Assembly (NCBI GenBank): GCA_005524015.1
Contig: SULG01000021.1
Location: forward strand, 1-46,319
Direction: 5' to 3'
DNA from: Candidatus Jettenia ecosi
GTDB taxonomy: Bacteria > Planctomycetota > Brocadiia > Brocadiales > Brocadiaceae
Length of the DNA: 46,319 nt
The notes below the pieces were generated by a model, which was not told the origin of the DNA, made no database searches, and worked only from the letters and a program-made list of their open reading frames with translations. The position numbers were made by a program, and so were the translations under genes. Positions 7,667 through 16,913 of the stretch are shown piece after piece; within the stretch, counting starts at the first letter, position 1, and each line of letters starts with the position of its first letter.

Positions 7667-8590
7667 TTAAACTCCTTTTAACACCCTCTGCGCCAATTCA
7701 TTCGGCAATTTTGCTTCCAGGATTTTTTTTGATGCCGCTTCCGTATTGTAGGATACCCGCCTAAAGCAGAGATGTTTTGAAGAGGAATCAAATACTACAT
7801 AACAGCCACAAGCGTTTCCATCCCTCGGTTGCCCTACGGAACCTACGTTGATATAATATTTCCATCCTTTGCTCAAATCGATATGAAAAGATTCTACTTT
7901 ATTTGTTGATTCCTTTTCAATAAGCATGAGTCTCATATCATAATTGTCTGTTGGAATCAGGACTGAGGCGTTTACTGTTCTTATCTCTTTTGTATAAATA
8001 TAGGCTGCCGGGCGATGAGTGTGTCCACCAAAGGTTATCTTTGACCATAAATTTGTATATTTCAGCACACCTGCATTCTTCGCATATTCGTATCCTTTCG
8101 GATAGGCGGGTGTGCTATGTACGATTTCGAATTCTTCCTTACCCAATCTCATCCTTAGTGAAAGGCGTCTTAAAAATTTAAGATTCTTTTTTGTTAAGAC
8201 ACCTTTAGTCCAGTCTATGGCAGTCTTTGCTACCGGATTCATTTCTGTAGTAAGAGATGGCTCACCAACTGCCTCTCTGTCGTGATTTCCACCAATAGCA
8301 ATCCCTTTTTTTTCTAATAACTGAAAGGCATTCAGTAAGTTGTCTCTTTCTGATGGGCTCAAATATGGTTGAGATAATATTTTATCTATATTTTCTAAAG
8401 GAACTTCCCTCCTACCGTAAACTAAATACCGTATAATATCGCAGCACTCGTTTGGCGATGCGCCGTAACCAACAATATCACCAACAATTAATACCCTATC
8501 GATACCATGTTCCTTGTCGGTGATTTCTTTAATTACTGCTAGTAAAGCATCCACATTGCTATGGATATCCGATATAATAACGTTTTTCAT
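7667..8590 (-). CDS. Calcineurin-like metallophosphoesterase
   Basis: 307 aa, cytoplasmic. Metal-binding motifs of the family are all present: SDIHSN near residue 8, GDIVGYG, GGNHDRE and GGHTHRP, followed by NVGSVGQPRDGN, as in diadenosine-tetraphosphatase/YfcE-like and protein-phosphatase-like members. The substrate cannot be predicted from sequence. It is the second gene of a two-gene unit, 28 bp after a kinase-like gene, so it may remove phosphate from a target of that kinase (inference). Confidence 0.88.
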   Translation of the reverse strand: MKNVIISDIHSNVDALLAVIKEITDKEHGIDRVLIVGDIVGYGASPNECCDIIRYLVYGRREVPLENIDKILSQPYLSPSERDNLLNAFQLLEKKGIAIGGNHDREAVGEPSLTTEMNPVAKTAIDWTKGVLTKKNLKFLRRLSLRMRLGKEEFEIVHSTPAYPKGYEYAKNAGVLKYTNLWSKITFGGHTHRPAAYIYTKEIRTVNASVLIPTDNYDMRLMLIEKESTNKVESFHIDLSKGWKYYINVGSVGQPRDGNACGCYVVFDSSSKHLCFRRVSYNTEAASKKILEAKLPNELAQRVLKGV

Positions 8591-8618
8591 CCAAAAACAT
8601 TTTTCCCAGAGAAAAGGT

Positions 8619-9428
8619 CTAAATGATACTACTTAACGATTTTTTTAATTCTTCGGCTGATGAAATTCTCGAAGAAACATGTACCTCTAATAATCCCTGA
8701 ATAATTTCTTCCAGTTTTTGAGACACCTGATCGTTTATCTGATGGGGTAAGGTCTTTTCTACTTGCCATAATTTCTTTGTTAGTATTTGATACAACATAA
8801 GTCCTATAGAGTACAAGTCTGTCCTGCCATCGAGCCGGATAGCTGAAGAAATATCCTCATAATGAAATTTTCTTGGTCTGTCTTTTAAATAAGCAAGCAT
8901 TTGCAATTGTTCCGGTGATGCATATTCTTTACTGATTCCTTTAATAATCCCTCCCTTTTTAATAGCCAATTCAAAATCAACAAGGTGCACTAACTTTGTT
9001 GTATGGTTAAGGATCAAGTGTCCGGGTTTTAAATCACAATGAATATAGTTCTTACTATGAAGATATTGCAGAGGATCACAGACGGTAATAAATAATTTGA
9101 TAATTTCCTCAATAGTTCTGATGTCTTCCACATCCTTTTCGTTAAAGTAATCAAGAAGGTCATATCCATTGATGTGTTGCAATACAATAAAATTTTGTTT
9201 AATTAAAAATTTTCCATCTTTGAATAACTCAGCGTGTCCAAAATCGTAAGCTACCGGTATTTGAATATGATTCAGTTCCTTCAATATATAATACTCTTCT
9301 GAAAATTCAAAGTCTGGAGAGTATTTTATTCCCTTTTCCGGCATATCAGTCAAAACGGCATAATTAGATTTATGCAAACTCGCCTGACATTTAAAATCAC
9401 CAAAATGATATTTATTAATTCTATACAT
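8619..9428 (-). CDS. Atypical Ser/Thr protein-kinase-like protein
   Basis: 269 aa, only a kinase domain, no membrane segment. The catalytic loop reads H130-C-D132-L-K134-P-G-H137 (HRDLKPxN in standard kinases), the metal motif is DFE (151-153) instead of DFG, SPE replaces APE (171-173), and D204 in RTDLYSIG is kept. No glycine-rich loop and no clear VAIK lysine are visible. Activity is therefore uncertain: it may be a divergent kinase or a pseudokinase. Probably cotranscribed with the phosphoesterase downstream. Confidence 0.8.
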   Translation of the reverse strand: MYRINKYHFGDFKCQASLHKSNYAVLTDMPEKGIKYSPDFEFSEEYYILKELNHIQIPVAYDFGHAELFKDGKFLIKQNFIVLQHINGYDLLDYFNEKDVEDIRTIEEIIKLFITVCDPLQYLHSKNYIHCDLKPGHLILNHTTKLVHLVDFELAIKKGGIIKGISKEYASPEQLQMLAYLKDRPRKFHYEDISSAIRLDGRTDLYSIGLMLYQILTKKLWQVEKTLPHQINDQVSQKLEEIIQGLLEVHVSSRISSAEELKKSLSSII

Positions 9429-10020
9429 GATAGATTATTAAATAAATATTGTATCTTTATTAAAGACGGGAAATTTTCGAGATTATAACGGAATATAGTG
9501 ATAAAACAAGAATTTTAAAAATTCTGGAAAAAACAAGAAATAAGAATTATCAAACAAATTTTTAAACTAATTATGGCTGAAATAAGCCAACACAATATTT
9601 TCAATTTATAATTCAAATAGTATATAACTCTAATTTAGTGAATATATTAAGTAAAAATACAAACTCATATGAGAAAAACTATCAATGATGCCCATATTAA
9701 AAATCTCTAACAGAAATCATAAAATTATAATCGTAGAAATAAGTCATATCTCGCAATATAAAAGGATTTAGGAATTCTACCCACACTATTGAACATTATA
9801 CGATATTTTTTTAACTTAAGAAGGGAATAATAATTGCATCTTATTGATAAGTTTAGTTGTGATCTTATCACAGGATTTACCTGTTTATTTCACGGTATTT
9901 TGATAAAAATTTTTCACAAGGAGGTGTAAAGGATAAAAAATAAAAGCATTATTACGTATTTTTTTGCTATTGTATTTAATTTGTATAAGAGGTAGTATTT
10001 TGCCAGGAGAGGACAGGTTT
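9429..10020. other. Divergent intergenic region between the kinase-like gene and amt
   Basis: About 590 bp, very AT-rich, no gene. It must hold the promoters of both flanking units. At 9858-9872 lies the inverted repeat TGTGATCTTATCACA. At 9918-9926 there is AAGGAGGTG with no start codon at a usable distance. No sigma-54 consensus was seen. Confidence 0.5.
9858..9872. promoter_or_regulatory. CRP/FNR-like inverted repeat upstream of amt
   Basis: TGTGATCTTATCACA is a perfect TGTGAT-N3-ATCACA palindrome about 150 bp before the amt start. It resembles the half-sites of CRP/FNR-family regulators (TGTGA). The binding protein is unknown. Confidence 0.4.
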
Positions 10021-11574
10021 ATGAAATGCATTTCTAACAAAATAATTGGCATGTGGTTATTGTTAATAACATTAGGGATATTTACTTTAAATTCCGGAGT
10101 TGCTCAAGCCGGGGACCCAAATGGAGCTGAAACATATTCAGACAGCATTGGAGGTTTGAAATATGCTGTTAACTTTACATGGACATTACTAGGAGCTTTT
10201 TTAGTATTTAGCATGCAGGCGGGATTCACCTTTTTAGGTGGATTTTTAAGGCAGAAGAATATGCTGGGTTATATGGCTCACTGCTTCATTGATTCTACTC
10301 TTGGGGCAGTTGTTTTTTATCTTTTCGGATTTGCCTTGATGTTTGGCGGCTCGAAGCTGGTACCCGGACTTGATTATGGCAATTCTTTTATTGGATGGGA
10401 TGGATTTTTCCTGAGTGGAAGGTCGTACGATGTTCAAACAATTATGTTCTGGCTCTTCCAGATGGTATTTGCAACAAAAACTGTTTCAATTATTGCGGGC
10501 GCTGTAGCGGAGAGAATGAAATTTGTGCCTTATCTTATTTATAGTTGCCTTATGTGCGGCTTAATTTATCCTATTTACGGGCATTGGGTTTGGGGCGGAG
10601 GCTGGCTAGGCTCGCTTCCGATTGGAGCCGGAGTAAAAGATTTTGCGGGTTGTGCTACGGTACATACCGTGGGAGGTATTATGGCGCTGGTCGGAGCGTG
10701 GGCATTGGGTCCAAGGAATGGAAAGTATAATCCTGACGGTTCGCCGAATGCCATTCCAGGTCATAATCTTGTATACGTTGTCATAGGTACCCTTATTCTT
10801 GCCTTTGGTTGGTTTGGTTTTAATGCAGGCAGCACCTTAGCAGCGACAGATTTACGTATGTCTGTGATTGCAAGCAATACTTTTATAGCTGCTTCAACAG
10901 GCGCCTCTATTATGATATTTTTCACGTGGGCAAGGATGGGTGTTGTGGACTTGCCATTTGTTTGTAATGGCGCCTTAGCAGGATTAGTAGCTATTACAGC
11001 GCCTTGCGCCTATGTGGCGCCATGGGCAGCCGCAGTAATTGGACTTCTCGCTGGCTTAGCGATGAGATGCGCCTTTTGGTTTGTAGAAGCTAAGATGAAA
11101 ATCGATGATCCGCTCGGCGCAGTAGCTGTACATGCAGCCAACGGTATCTGGGGTATGATTGCTGTGGGTATTTTTGCGGATGGCACCTATGGTGGCGTGA
11201 GTGGTTTGATTACCGGTTCGGGTTCACAATTATTGGCACAATTCATTGGAACGTTAGTCGCTATAGGATGGTCATTGGCATGGGGTTGCGCCGTATTCTT
11301 CTCATTAAAATATACGATAGGTATACGGGTATCCGATCTTGTAGAATCTGATGGAGTAGATATCCACATCCATGGTTCTCCTTGTTACCCTGTTGAGCCG
11401 GAATTCATTGCTCCCGTGATAGGAGAGGAAGAGGTTGATATACAACAGGAAAAGAGACAAGCATCTTTACTTGAGGAAGCATTAAGCAGGGACGCTGACA
11501 GGGAAAAGATATACTCAGATAAACTCGGCCGATGGGTATATGCCAGACTTAAAACGGATACGAAGAGACGATAA
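10021..11574 (+). CDS. amt: Ammonium transporter Amt (copy 1), long C-terminal tail
   Basis: Membrane ammonium channel/transporter, 517 aa. The ATG at 10021 follows AGGAGAGGACAGG and starts a signal peptide (residues 1-30, ending GVAQA), as in AmtB precursors. Eleven membrane segments follow. The conserved Asp207 (DFAG), pore twin histidines His215 (ATVHTVGG) and His371 (VAVHAANGIWG), and IDDPLGA are present. The tail after residue 440 is about 70 residues longer than usual, charged and Glu/Arg-rich. A glnK follows after 53 bp, the classic sensor pairing. Confidence 0.94.
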   Translation: MKCISNKIIGMWLLLITLGIFTLNSGVAQAGDPNGAETYSDSIGGLKYAVNFTWTLLGAFLVFSMQAGFTFLGGFLRQKNMLGYMAHCFIDSTLGAVVFYLFGFALMFGGSKLVPGLDYGNSFIGWDGFFLSGRSYDVQTIMFWLFQMVFATKTVSIIAGAVAERMKFVPYLIYSCLMCGLIYPIYGHWVWGGGWLGSLPIGAGVKDFAGCATVHTVGGIMALVGAWALGPRNGKYNPDGSPNAIPGHNLVYVVIGTLILAFGWFGFNAGSTLAATDLRMSVIASNTFIAASTGASIMIFFTWARMGVVDLPFVCNGALAGLVAITAPCAYVAPWAAAVIGLLAGLAMRCAFWFVEAKMKIDDPLGAVAVHAANGIWGMIAVGIFADGTYGGVSGLITGSGSQLLAQFIGTLVAIGWSLAWGCAVFFSLKYTIGIRVSDLVESDGVDIHIHGSPCYPVEPEFIAPVIGEEEVDIQQEKRQASLLEEALSRDADREKIYSDKLGRWVYARLKTDTKRR

Positions 11575-11600
11575 TTTTCACCGTGATTTAATGTAATTAG

Positions 11601-11966
<366 letters not shown>

Positions 11967-11993
11967 ACGAAATGATATAAATTGAATTTTTCT

Positions 11994-12036
11994 GCTGATG
12001 TTGTCTCTATTCACGTGAGACAACATCAGCTATTTT
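11994..12036 (+). terminator. Rho-independent terminator after glnK copy 1
   Basis: A perfect 14-bp stem: GCTGATGTTGTCTC at 11994-12007 pairs with GAGACAACATCAGC at 12017-12030, loop 9 nt, followed by TATTTTTC. It ends 16 bp before the start of the second amt, so amt copy 2 needs read-through or its own promoter. Confidence 0.85.
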
Positions 12037-12052
12037 TCATGAAGGACTAAAA

Positions 12053-13327
12053 TTGAGACAATACTTTTTTGTATTCACATTATTCATCGGATTACTGATT
12101 TTTCTGGTTAAAGGCGCCTTCGCAGGAGATCCGGGAGGCACCCGAACCTATTCTGATAGCATATTAGGATTAAAATTTTCTGTAAATTTTGCATGGACAT
12201 TGCTCTGCGCCTTTTTAGTCTTTAACATGCAGGCAGGCTTCACTTTTCTCGGCGCTGGTTTTCTTCAAAAGAAAAATACACTCAATTATCTGGCGATGAG
12301 CTTTGCAGATTTTTGTATTGGATCAATTGTATTTTGGTTATTTGGTTTTGCATTGATGTTTGGTGGCTCAAAGCTGGCGCCTGGTCTCTCCTGGGGAAAT
12401 CAATTTATTGGTTATAGTGGATTTTTACTTATCGGAGATTCCTATGACGTATCTGCATCTGTACTTTGGATATTCCAGATGATGTTTGCCGCCTCTGCTT
12501 GCACAATTGTAACTGGCGCTGTTGCAGAGAGAATTAAGTTTCATATACACATTATTTATAGCGCATTCTTATGCGGCGTGATCTATCCTTTGTTTGGACA
12601 TTGGATGTGGGGTAAAGGATGGTTAGAATTGCTGCCGTTTGGAGTAGGCGCAAGAGACTTCGCAGGTTCAGGTGTCGTACACGGAATGGGTGGTTTGATT
12701 GCTTTTGTCGCAGCATGGATGATAGGTCCCAGATTTGGGAAATATAATCCGAATGGTAGTCCGAATGTAATACAAGGCCACAATATGGTATATATTGTGA
12801 TTGGGACCCTTATTTTAATTTTTGGGTGGTTTGGTTTCAATGCAGGCAGCACGCTTGCTGTCACAGAATTAAGGATAGCTGTTGTTAGTGTAAACACCTT
12901 CTTATCTGCTGTTGCCGGCGCTATTACCCTTCTCTATTTTTCCTATTTTAAAACAACAAAATCCGACGTTATAATGACTTGTAACGGGGCATTAGCAGGT
13001 TGTGTAGCAATTACAGCATCCGGAGCTTATGTACCTCATTGGGCTGCAATTATAATTGGGGTTATTGCTAGTTTAATCACAAGAACTTCGCTCTATTTTG
13101 TCGAAAGTAAACTAAAGATCGATGATCCTGTTGGCGCCATATCTGTACACGGAGCAAATGGAATCTGGGGTTTACTTTCGGTTGGAATTTTCTCTGATGG
13201 GACGTATGGTGGTGTGAGAGGTTTAATCACCGGTTCAGGCTGGCAATTGTTAGCTCAATTTATTGCTTGTGTAACATTAATAACCTGTGTGCCTTGTGGT
13301 TGGTTTTTTGTTTTTCTTTGCACTTAA
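12053..13327 (+). CDS. amt: Ammonium transporter Amt (copy 2), C-terminal tail cut off
   Basis: 424 aa, TTG start after GAAGGA; signal peptide to about residue 24 (KGAFA). Very similar to copy 1: Asp202 and His210 in RDFAGSGVVHGMGG, second pore His in ISVHGANGIWG. The frame ends in the last membrane helix with FFVFLCT-TAA. After the stop, the same frame resumes as FFGLRVPVNVERSG and GASCYPG-TGA (to 13414), matching the tail of copy 1. One extra base and one missing base (T runs near 13310-13340) would explain this. The tail is needed for Amt gating and GlnK docking, so the product may be impaired, unless this is a sequencing error. Confidence 0.85.
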   Translation: MRQYFFVFTLFIGLLIFLVKGAFAGDPGGTRTYSDSILGLKFSVNFAWTLLCAFLVFNMQAGFTFLGAGFLQKKNTLNYLAMSFADFCIGSIVFWLFGFALMFGGSKLAPGLSWGNQFIGYSGFLLIGDSYDVSASVLWIFQMMFAASACTIVTGAVAERIKFHIHIIYSAFLCGVIYPLFGHWMWGKGWLELLPFGVGARDFAGSGVVHGMGGLIAFVAAWMIGPRFGKYNPNGSPNVIQGHNMVYIVIGTLILIFGWFGFNAGSTLAVTELRIAVVSVNTFLSAVAGAITLLYFSYFKTTKSDVIMTCNGALAGCVAITASGAYVPHWAAIIIGVIASLITRTSLYFVESKLKIDDPVGAISVHGANGIWGLLSVGIFSDGTYGGVRGLITGSGWQLLAQFIACVTLITCVPCGWFFVFLCT

Positions 13328-13414
13328 ACGTTTTTTGGGTTAAGGGTGCCAGTAAATGTAGAACGTTCTGGTATTGATATTTATGAACATGGGGCAAGTT
13401 GTTATCCTGGATGA
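13328..13414 (+). pseudogene. Disconnected C-terminal tail of amt copy 2
   Basis: In frame with the upstream gene after its TAA, it encodes FFGLRVPVNVERSGIDIYEH and GASCYPG, then TGA. It corresponds to IGIRVSDLVESDGVDIHIHG and SPCYP of copy 1. The conservation suggests the loss is recent or an artefact. Confidence 0.8.
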
Positions 13415-13902
13415 TAATTTAAAAATCTAAATAAGACACATCCTCACAACAGATAATTTTAGAAATGCTATGAGGATTAACCGTTTTATAACCTAACCTC
13501 TATAATAGGTTATGTTAAAGTATATGGTTAAATTTTTAGAGCTTTTCATAAGTAAGTCCTGTTACTCTTCTCTTCTTCCTTTCCATTGTTTTAATTCCTT
13601 GTATCTCATCTTTATTATAACTGTTTTGGTTTTAATCAACCATTTAAAGATTCAGCAAATATTGTGCAACACAATAACGATTAACTGTAAATAAGTATTA
13701 TGTTGTTTAATTATAATTGCATATAATATTATTTTTTTAAATATAATCTTTAGGTATAAAATTTGTTAGTTATATCTATAAAACTTAATTTTTTAAAATA
13801 ATTATTACCATTGTTCAACATACTATAGATTCTAGCCTGATCAACTCAGGTATTAGTTAATGGTTTTTGCCTCATACTAACTATAGAACTGGAGGCTTAC
13901 AT
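13415..13902. other. AT-rich intergenic region between amt copy 2 and the cytochrome gene
   Basis: No gene supported. ATAACCTA (13488-13495) and TAGGTTAT (13506-13513) form a hairpin, and TCCTCA...TGAGGA flanks a weaker one just upstream; neither has a T-run. The remainder is nearly pure A/T and probably holds the promoter of the cytochrome gene. Confidence 0.45.
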
Positions 13903-14847
13903 ATGTTTAACCATAAATTTCTCTTCTGTTTTGCGATACTACCTCTTATTCATGTGCTCGTAGCTTTTTCTGCATTCTCACAGAATTATGTAATCAACGG
14001 GGTTCTGGAAGAAAGTGATCTTAAAATAGAAATTAAAGATAGTATTGTTCGCAAAGAATCTTTAACCATTAAAGATCGTCGGGTTTATATTCAGGTAGTA
14101 CTCGACGAGGGTGCAAGGAATATTGCAAATCATAAAAGATATAAAGAGATGTTTTATCTGCTTCCGAAGGAAGTAGTTTATGACGATGGAAGTAAATGTA
14201 TTTTTTATTATAAAGATAATACAGAAATCGAGATAGGAAAGGTAAAAAGTTTTTTAGGTTTTATGCCCTATATCACTTTAGCCGAAGGTGCGATGATAGT
14301 AAGCTCCCCTACCGATGCTAAGGTATCGATTTCACGAGCTAACAACTATCAGGATATTCCAAAATCAATAATACACTCTGAACAGTGTATGGAAGCAACT
14401 TTACGTAAGAAGTGCGGCCAGTGCCATATATTGGAATATATATTTTCACACAAAAAGTGGATTGAGGAAGATATCCTGCATGCATTTAATAGGCTGCAGA
14501 TGGAAAAGGAAGAAAGGCTTACTGAAGATGAACAGAAAATAATTGATTTGTTCAAAAAATACCAAAAAGGCGAAGTCGATAAAGAAAAGCTTGCTGAATT
14601 TACAACACTAAAACAAATCGGAAAAACTGACATAGTTAATTTTACAAAAGACATTTATATGAATAATTGCGTACCTTGCCATAATCCATCAAAGATAACA
14701 GACGTTTCTCTGCTCTACTCAAAACGGAGATGTAAAAGCATCGTTGAACGAATAAAGGAAAAAGAACCATCTCTCTTTTTACAAAAAGATATGGATAGTT
14801 TAGCCAGCTATTTATGGGAAATAAAGCTCAGGCCATATAAGAATTAA
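13903..14847 (+). CDS. Secreted diheme c-type cytochrome
   Basis: 314 aa from the ATG at 13903 (GGAGG 9 bases upstream), with a signal peptide to about residue 26 (FSAFS). The N-terminal ~150 residues are beta-rich and unrecognised. Two heme sites follow: C171GQCH with LEYIFSHKKW, and C256VPCH with NPSKITDV. The W..D..H.F.RL..E....LT.DE pattern after the first site is typical of small cytochrome c domains in anammox and delta-proteobacterial proteins. Redox role, partners unknown. It sits inside the amt/glnK cluster on the same strand, which is unusual. Confidence 0.85.
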   Translation: MFNHKFLFCFAILPLIHVLVAFSAFSQNYVINGVLEESDLKIEIKDSIVRKESLTIKDRRVYIQVVLDEGARNIANHKRYKEMFYLLPKEVVYDDGSKCIFYYKDNTEIEIGKVKSFLGFMPYITLAEGAMIVSSPTDAKVSISRANNYQDIPKSIIHSEQCMEATLRKKCGQCHILEYIFSHKKWIEEDILHAFNRLQMEKEERLTEDEQKIIDLFKKYQKGEVDKEKLAEFTTLKQIGKTDIVNFTKDIYMNNCVPCHNPSKITDVSLLYSKRRCKSIVERIKEKEPSLFLQKDMDSLASYLWEIKLRPYKN

Positions 14848-15016
14848 ATTCATAATTTTCATGAAAGGAGGTGATGAAACGACATGCCTTACATGATGGT
14901 CTTTTAATGAGAATTGTTTCGTTCCATGGTATTGATGTTATCATAGCTTTCTAGTAGCAGTAAAGTGGCAGCAGTAGTAAGAGGGTATTAACTTACAACT
15001 TTAAAAGGAGACGACA
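14848..15016 (+). promoter_or_regulatory. Leader of amt copy 3 with strong Shine-Dalgarno and tiny frames
   Basis: AAAGGAGGTGATG at 14864-14876 is a near-complete complement of the 16S rRNA 3' end, yet the next real gene starts 140 bp later. Two very small frames are possible: ATG 14874-14954 (26 codons, too close to the Shine-Dalgarno) and ATG 14884-14907 (7 codons, MPYMMVF, good spacing). A leader peptide is possible; the amt itself has AAAAGGAG at 15003-15010. Confidence 0.4.
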
Positions 15017-16357
15017 ATGAGAAAAGAAGCTATTCTAGGCATTTCGTCGATTTTCGCATTATCGATGATAGCGCTTTTTGCATCAGAAGCGATAGCACAA
15101 GATGCGCCAAAAATTGACACAGGGGATAATGCATGGTTGCTTGCATCCGCAGCGCTCGTTTTAATCATGACACCAGGTCTAGCCTTGTTTTATGGAGGTA
15201 TGGTAAGAGCCAAGAATATGGCGAACACCCTTTGGTTAAGTTTTATTGTTATTTGTATTATAAGTATACAATGGATACTCTGGGGCTATAGCTTGTCTTT
15301 TGCGCCAGCGAACTGGTTTATCGGTGGCCTTCAATGGTGTGGACTTGGGGCAGGTATCGTTGGACAAGCGCCGAGTGATATTTACGCTACAACAGTGCCA
15401 CATCTCTCGTTCATGATGTTTCAATGTATGTTTGCTATTATTACCCCTGCGCTTATGACAGGCGCTTTCGTAGAACGATTTAAATTTAATGCATGGCTAT
15501 TATTCATACCCTTATGGGCAACTGCAGTATATGCGCCAATAGCACATTGGGTATGGGCTATAGACGGCTGGCTGCTAAAATTAGGTTCATTAGACTTTGC
15601 TGGCGGAACGGTTGTCCATATCTGTTCAGGAGCCTCAGCGCTGTCCCTGATTTTATTTGTCGGAAAACGGAAAGGATATCCAAAAGAGGTAAAGCCTCCT
15701 CATAATCTTCCCTTTATGATGTTAGGCACCGGTTTACTATGGTTTGGCTGGTTTGGTTTCAACGCTGGTAGCGCAGTTGCTGCCAATGGATTAGCTGCAA
15801 GCGCTTTCGTTGTCACCAATACAGCTGCAGGCGCTGCAGGGTTTACCTGGTCTGTTATGGAATGGATCTACCATAAGAAACCCACCTTACTTGGCGTTTG
15901 TTCAGGCGCAGTTGCTGGTTTGGTTGCTATTACACCAGCATCAGGCTTTGTAGGTCCTATGGCATCGATTGCAATAGGAGTCGGCGCCGGAGTAATATGT
16001 TTCTATTGTGTAACAAGGATGAAAAGAGCTTTAGGTTATGATGATGCCCTTGATGTTATTGGCATCCATGCAATGGGTGGAACATGGGGTGCCTTTGCAA
16101 CAGGCATCTTTTGTAGCACTTCTGTAAATCCTGCTGGCTTTGACGGGGCAATCTATGGTAATATTGCCCAACTGGGAAAACAATGGGCAGGTATTCTGGC
16201 TGCATGGGGATGGGCTTTTGGAATTACTTCACTTTTAGCCTGGTTTGTAAATGCGGTAATTGGCTTCAGGCCGACAGATGCAGAAGAAACCGCTGGCATG
16301 GATATTACCCAACACAAAGAAATCGCTTACCATTTTTATGAAACAGAACAGGCTTAA
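15017..16357 (+). CDS. amt: Ammonium transporter Amt (copy 3), classical AmtB type
   Basis: 446 aa with signal peptide (residues 1-27, EAIAQ) and the canonical start IDTGDNAWLLASAALVLIMT then PGLALFYGGMVR. Eleven membrane helices. Pore histidines His201 (GGTVVHICSG) and His351 (IGIHAMGGTWG), FGWFGFNAGSA, and the standard C-terminal tail ending DAEETAGMDITQHKEIAYHF are intact. It is more like bacterial AmtB than copies 1 and 2, so the cluster holds two Amt lineages. glnK copy 2 follows after 95 bp. Confidence 0.95.
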   Translation: MRKEAILGISSIFALSMIALFASEAIAQDAPKIDTGDNAWLLASAALVLIMTPGLALFYGGMVRAKNMANTLWLSFIVICIISIQWILWGYSLSFAPANWFIGGLQWCGLGAGIVGQAPSDIYATTVPHLSFMMFQCMFAIITPALMTGAFVERFKFNAWLLFIPLWATAVYAPIAHWVWAIDGWLLKLGSLDFAGGTVVHICSGASALSLILFVGKRKGYPKEVKPPHNLPFMMLGTGLLWFGWFGFNAGSAVAANGLAASAFVVTNTAAGAAGFTWSVMEWIYHKKPTLLGVCSGAVAGLVAITPASGFVGPMASIAIGVGAGVICFYCVTRMKRALGYDDALDVIGIHAMGGTWGAFATGIFCSTSVNPAGFDGAIYGNIAQLGKQWAGILAAWGWAFGITSLLAWFVNAVIGFRPTDAEETAGMDITQHKEIAYHFYETEQA

Positions 16358-16452
16358 TCATGTGTGAGTAAAATACTCAGAGAATATAAAATGCCCAAGC
16401 CAGTAATTCAATGAAATGAACAGGATATTTTAATTATGAAGGAGATTCATAA

Positions 16453-16791
<339 letters not shown>

Positions 16792-16830
16792 AAATTTTTA
16801 ATAATTCGTATCTTTCATTTATTATTAAAA

Positions 16831-16870
16831 GGGCGTTGGTTTTCTCATAACTCCAACGCCCCTATTTTTG
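16831..16870 (+). terminator. Rho-independent terminator after glnK copy 2
   Basis: GGGCGTTGG (16831-16839) pairs with CCAACGCCC (16853-16861), loop 13 nt, followed by CTATTTTT. It closes the amt/glnK island. Confidence 0.85.
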
Positions 16871-16913
16871 ATCCATGATTATCAATAAACATAGAATACA
16901 TACATGGTAACAC

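Noticed and set aside
13512-13694. 60-codon hydrophobic frame
   Set aside because: No Shine-Dalgarno, extreme A/T composition, begins inside a hairpin.
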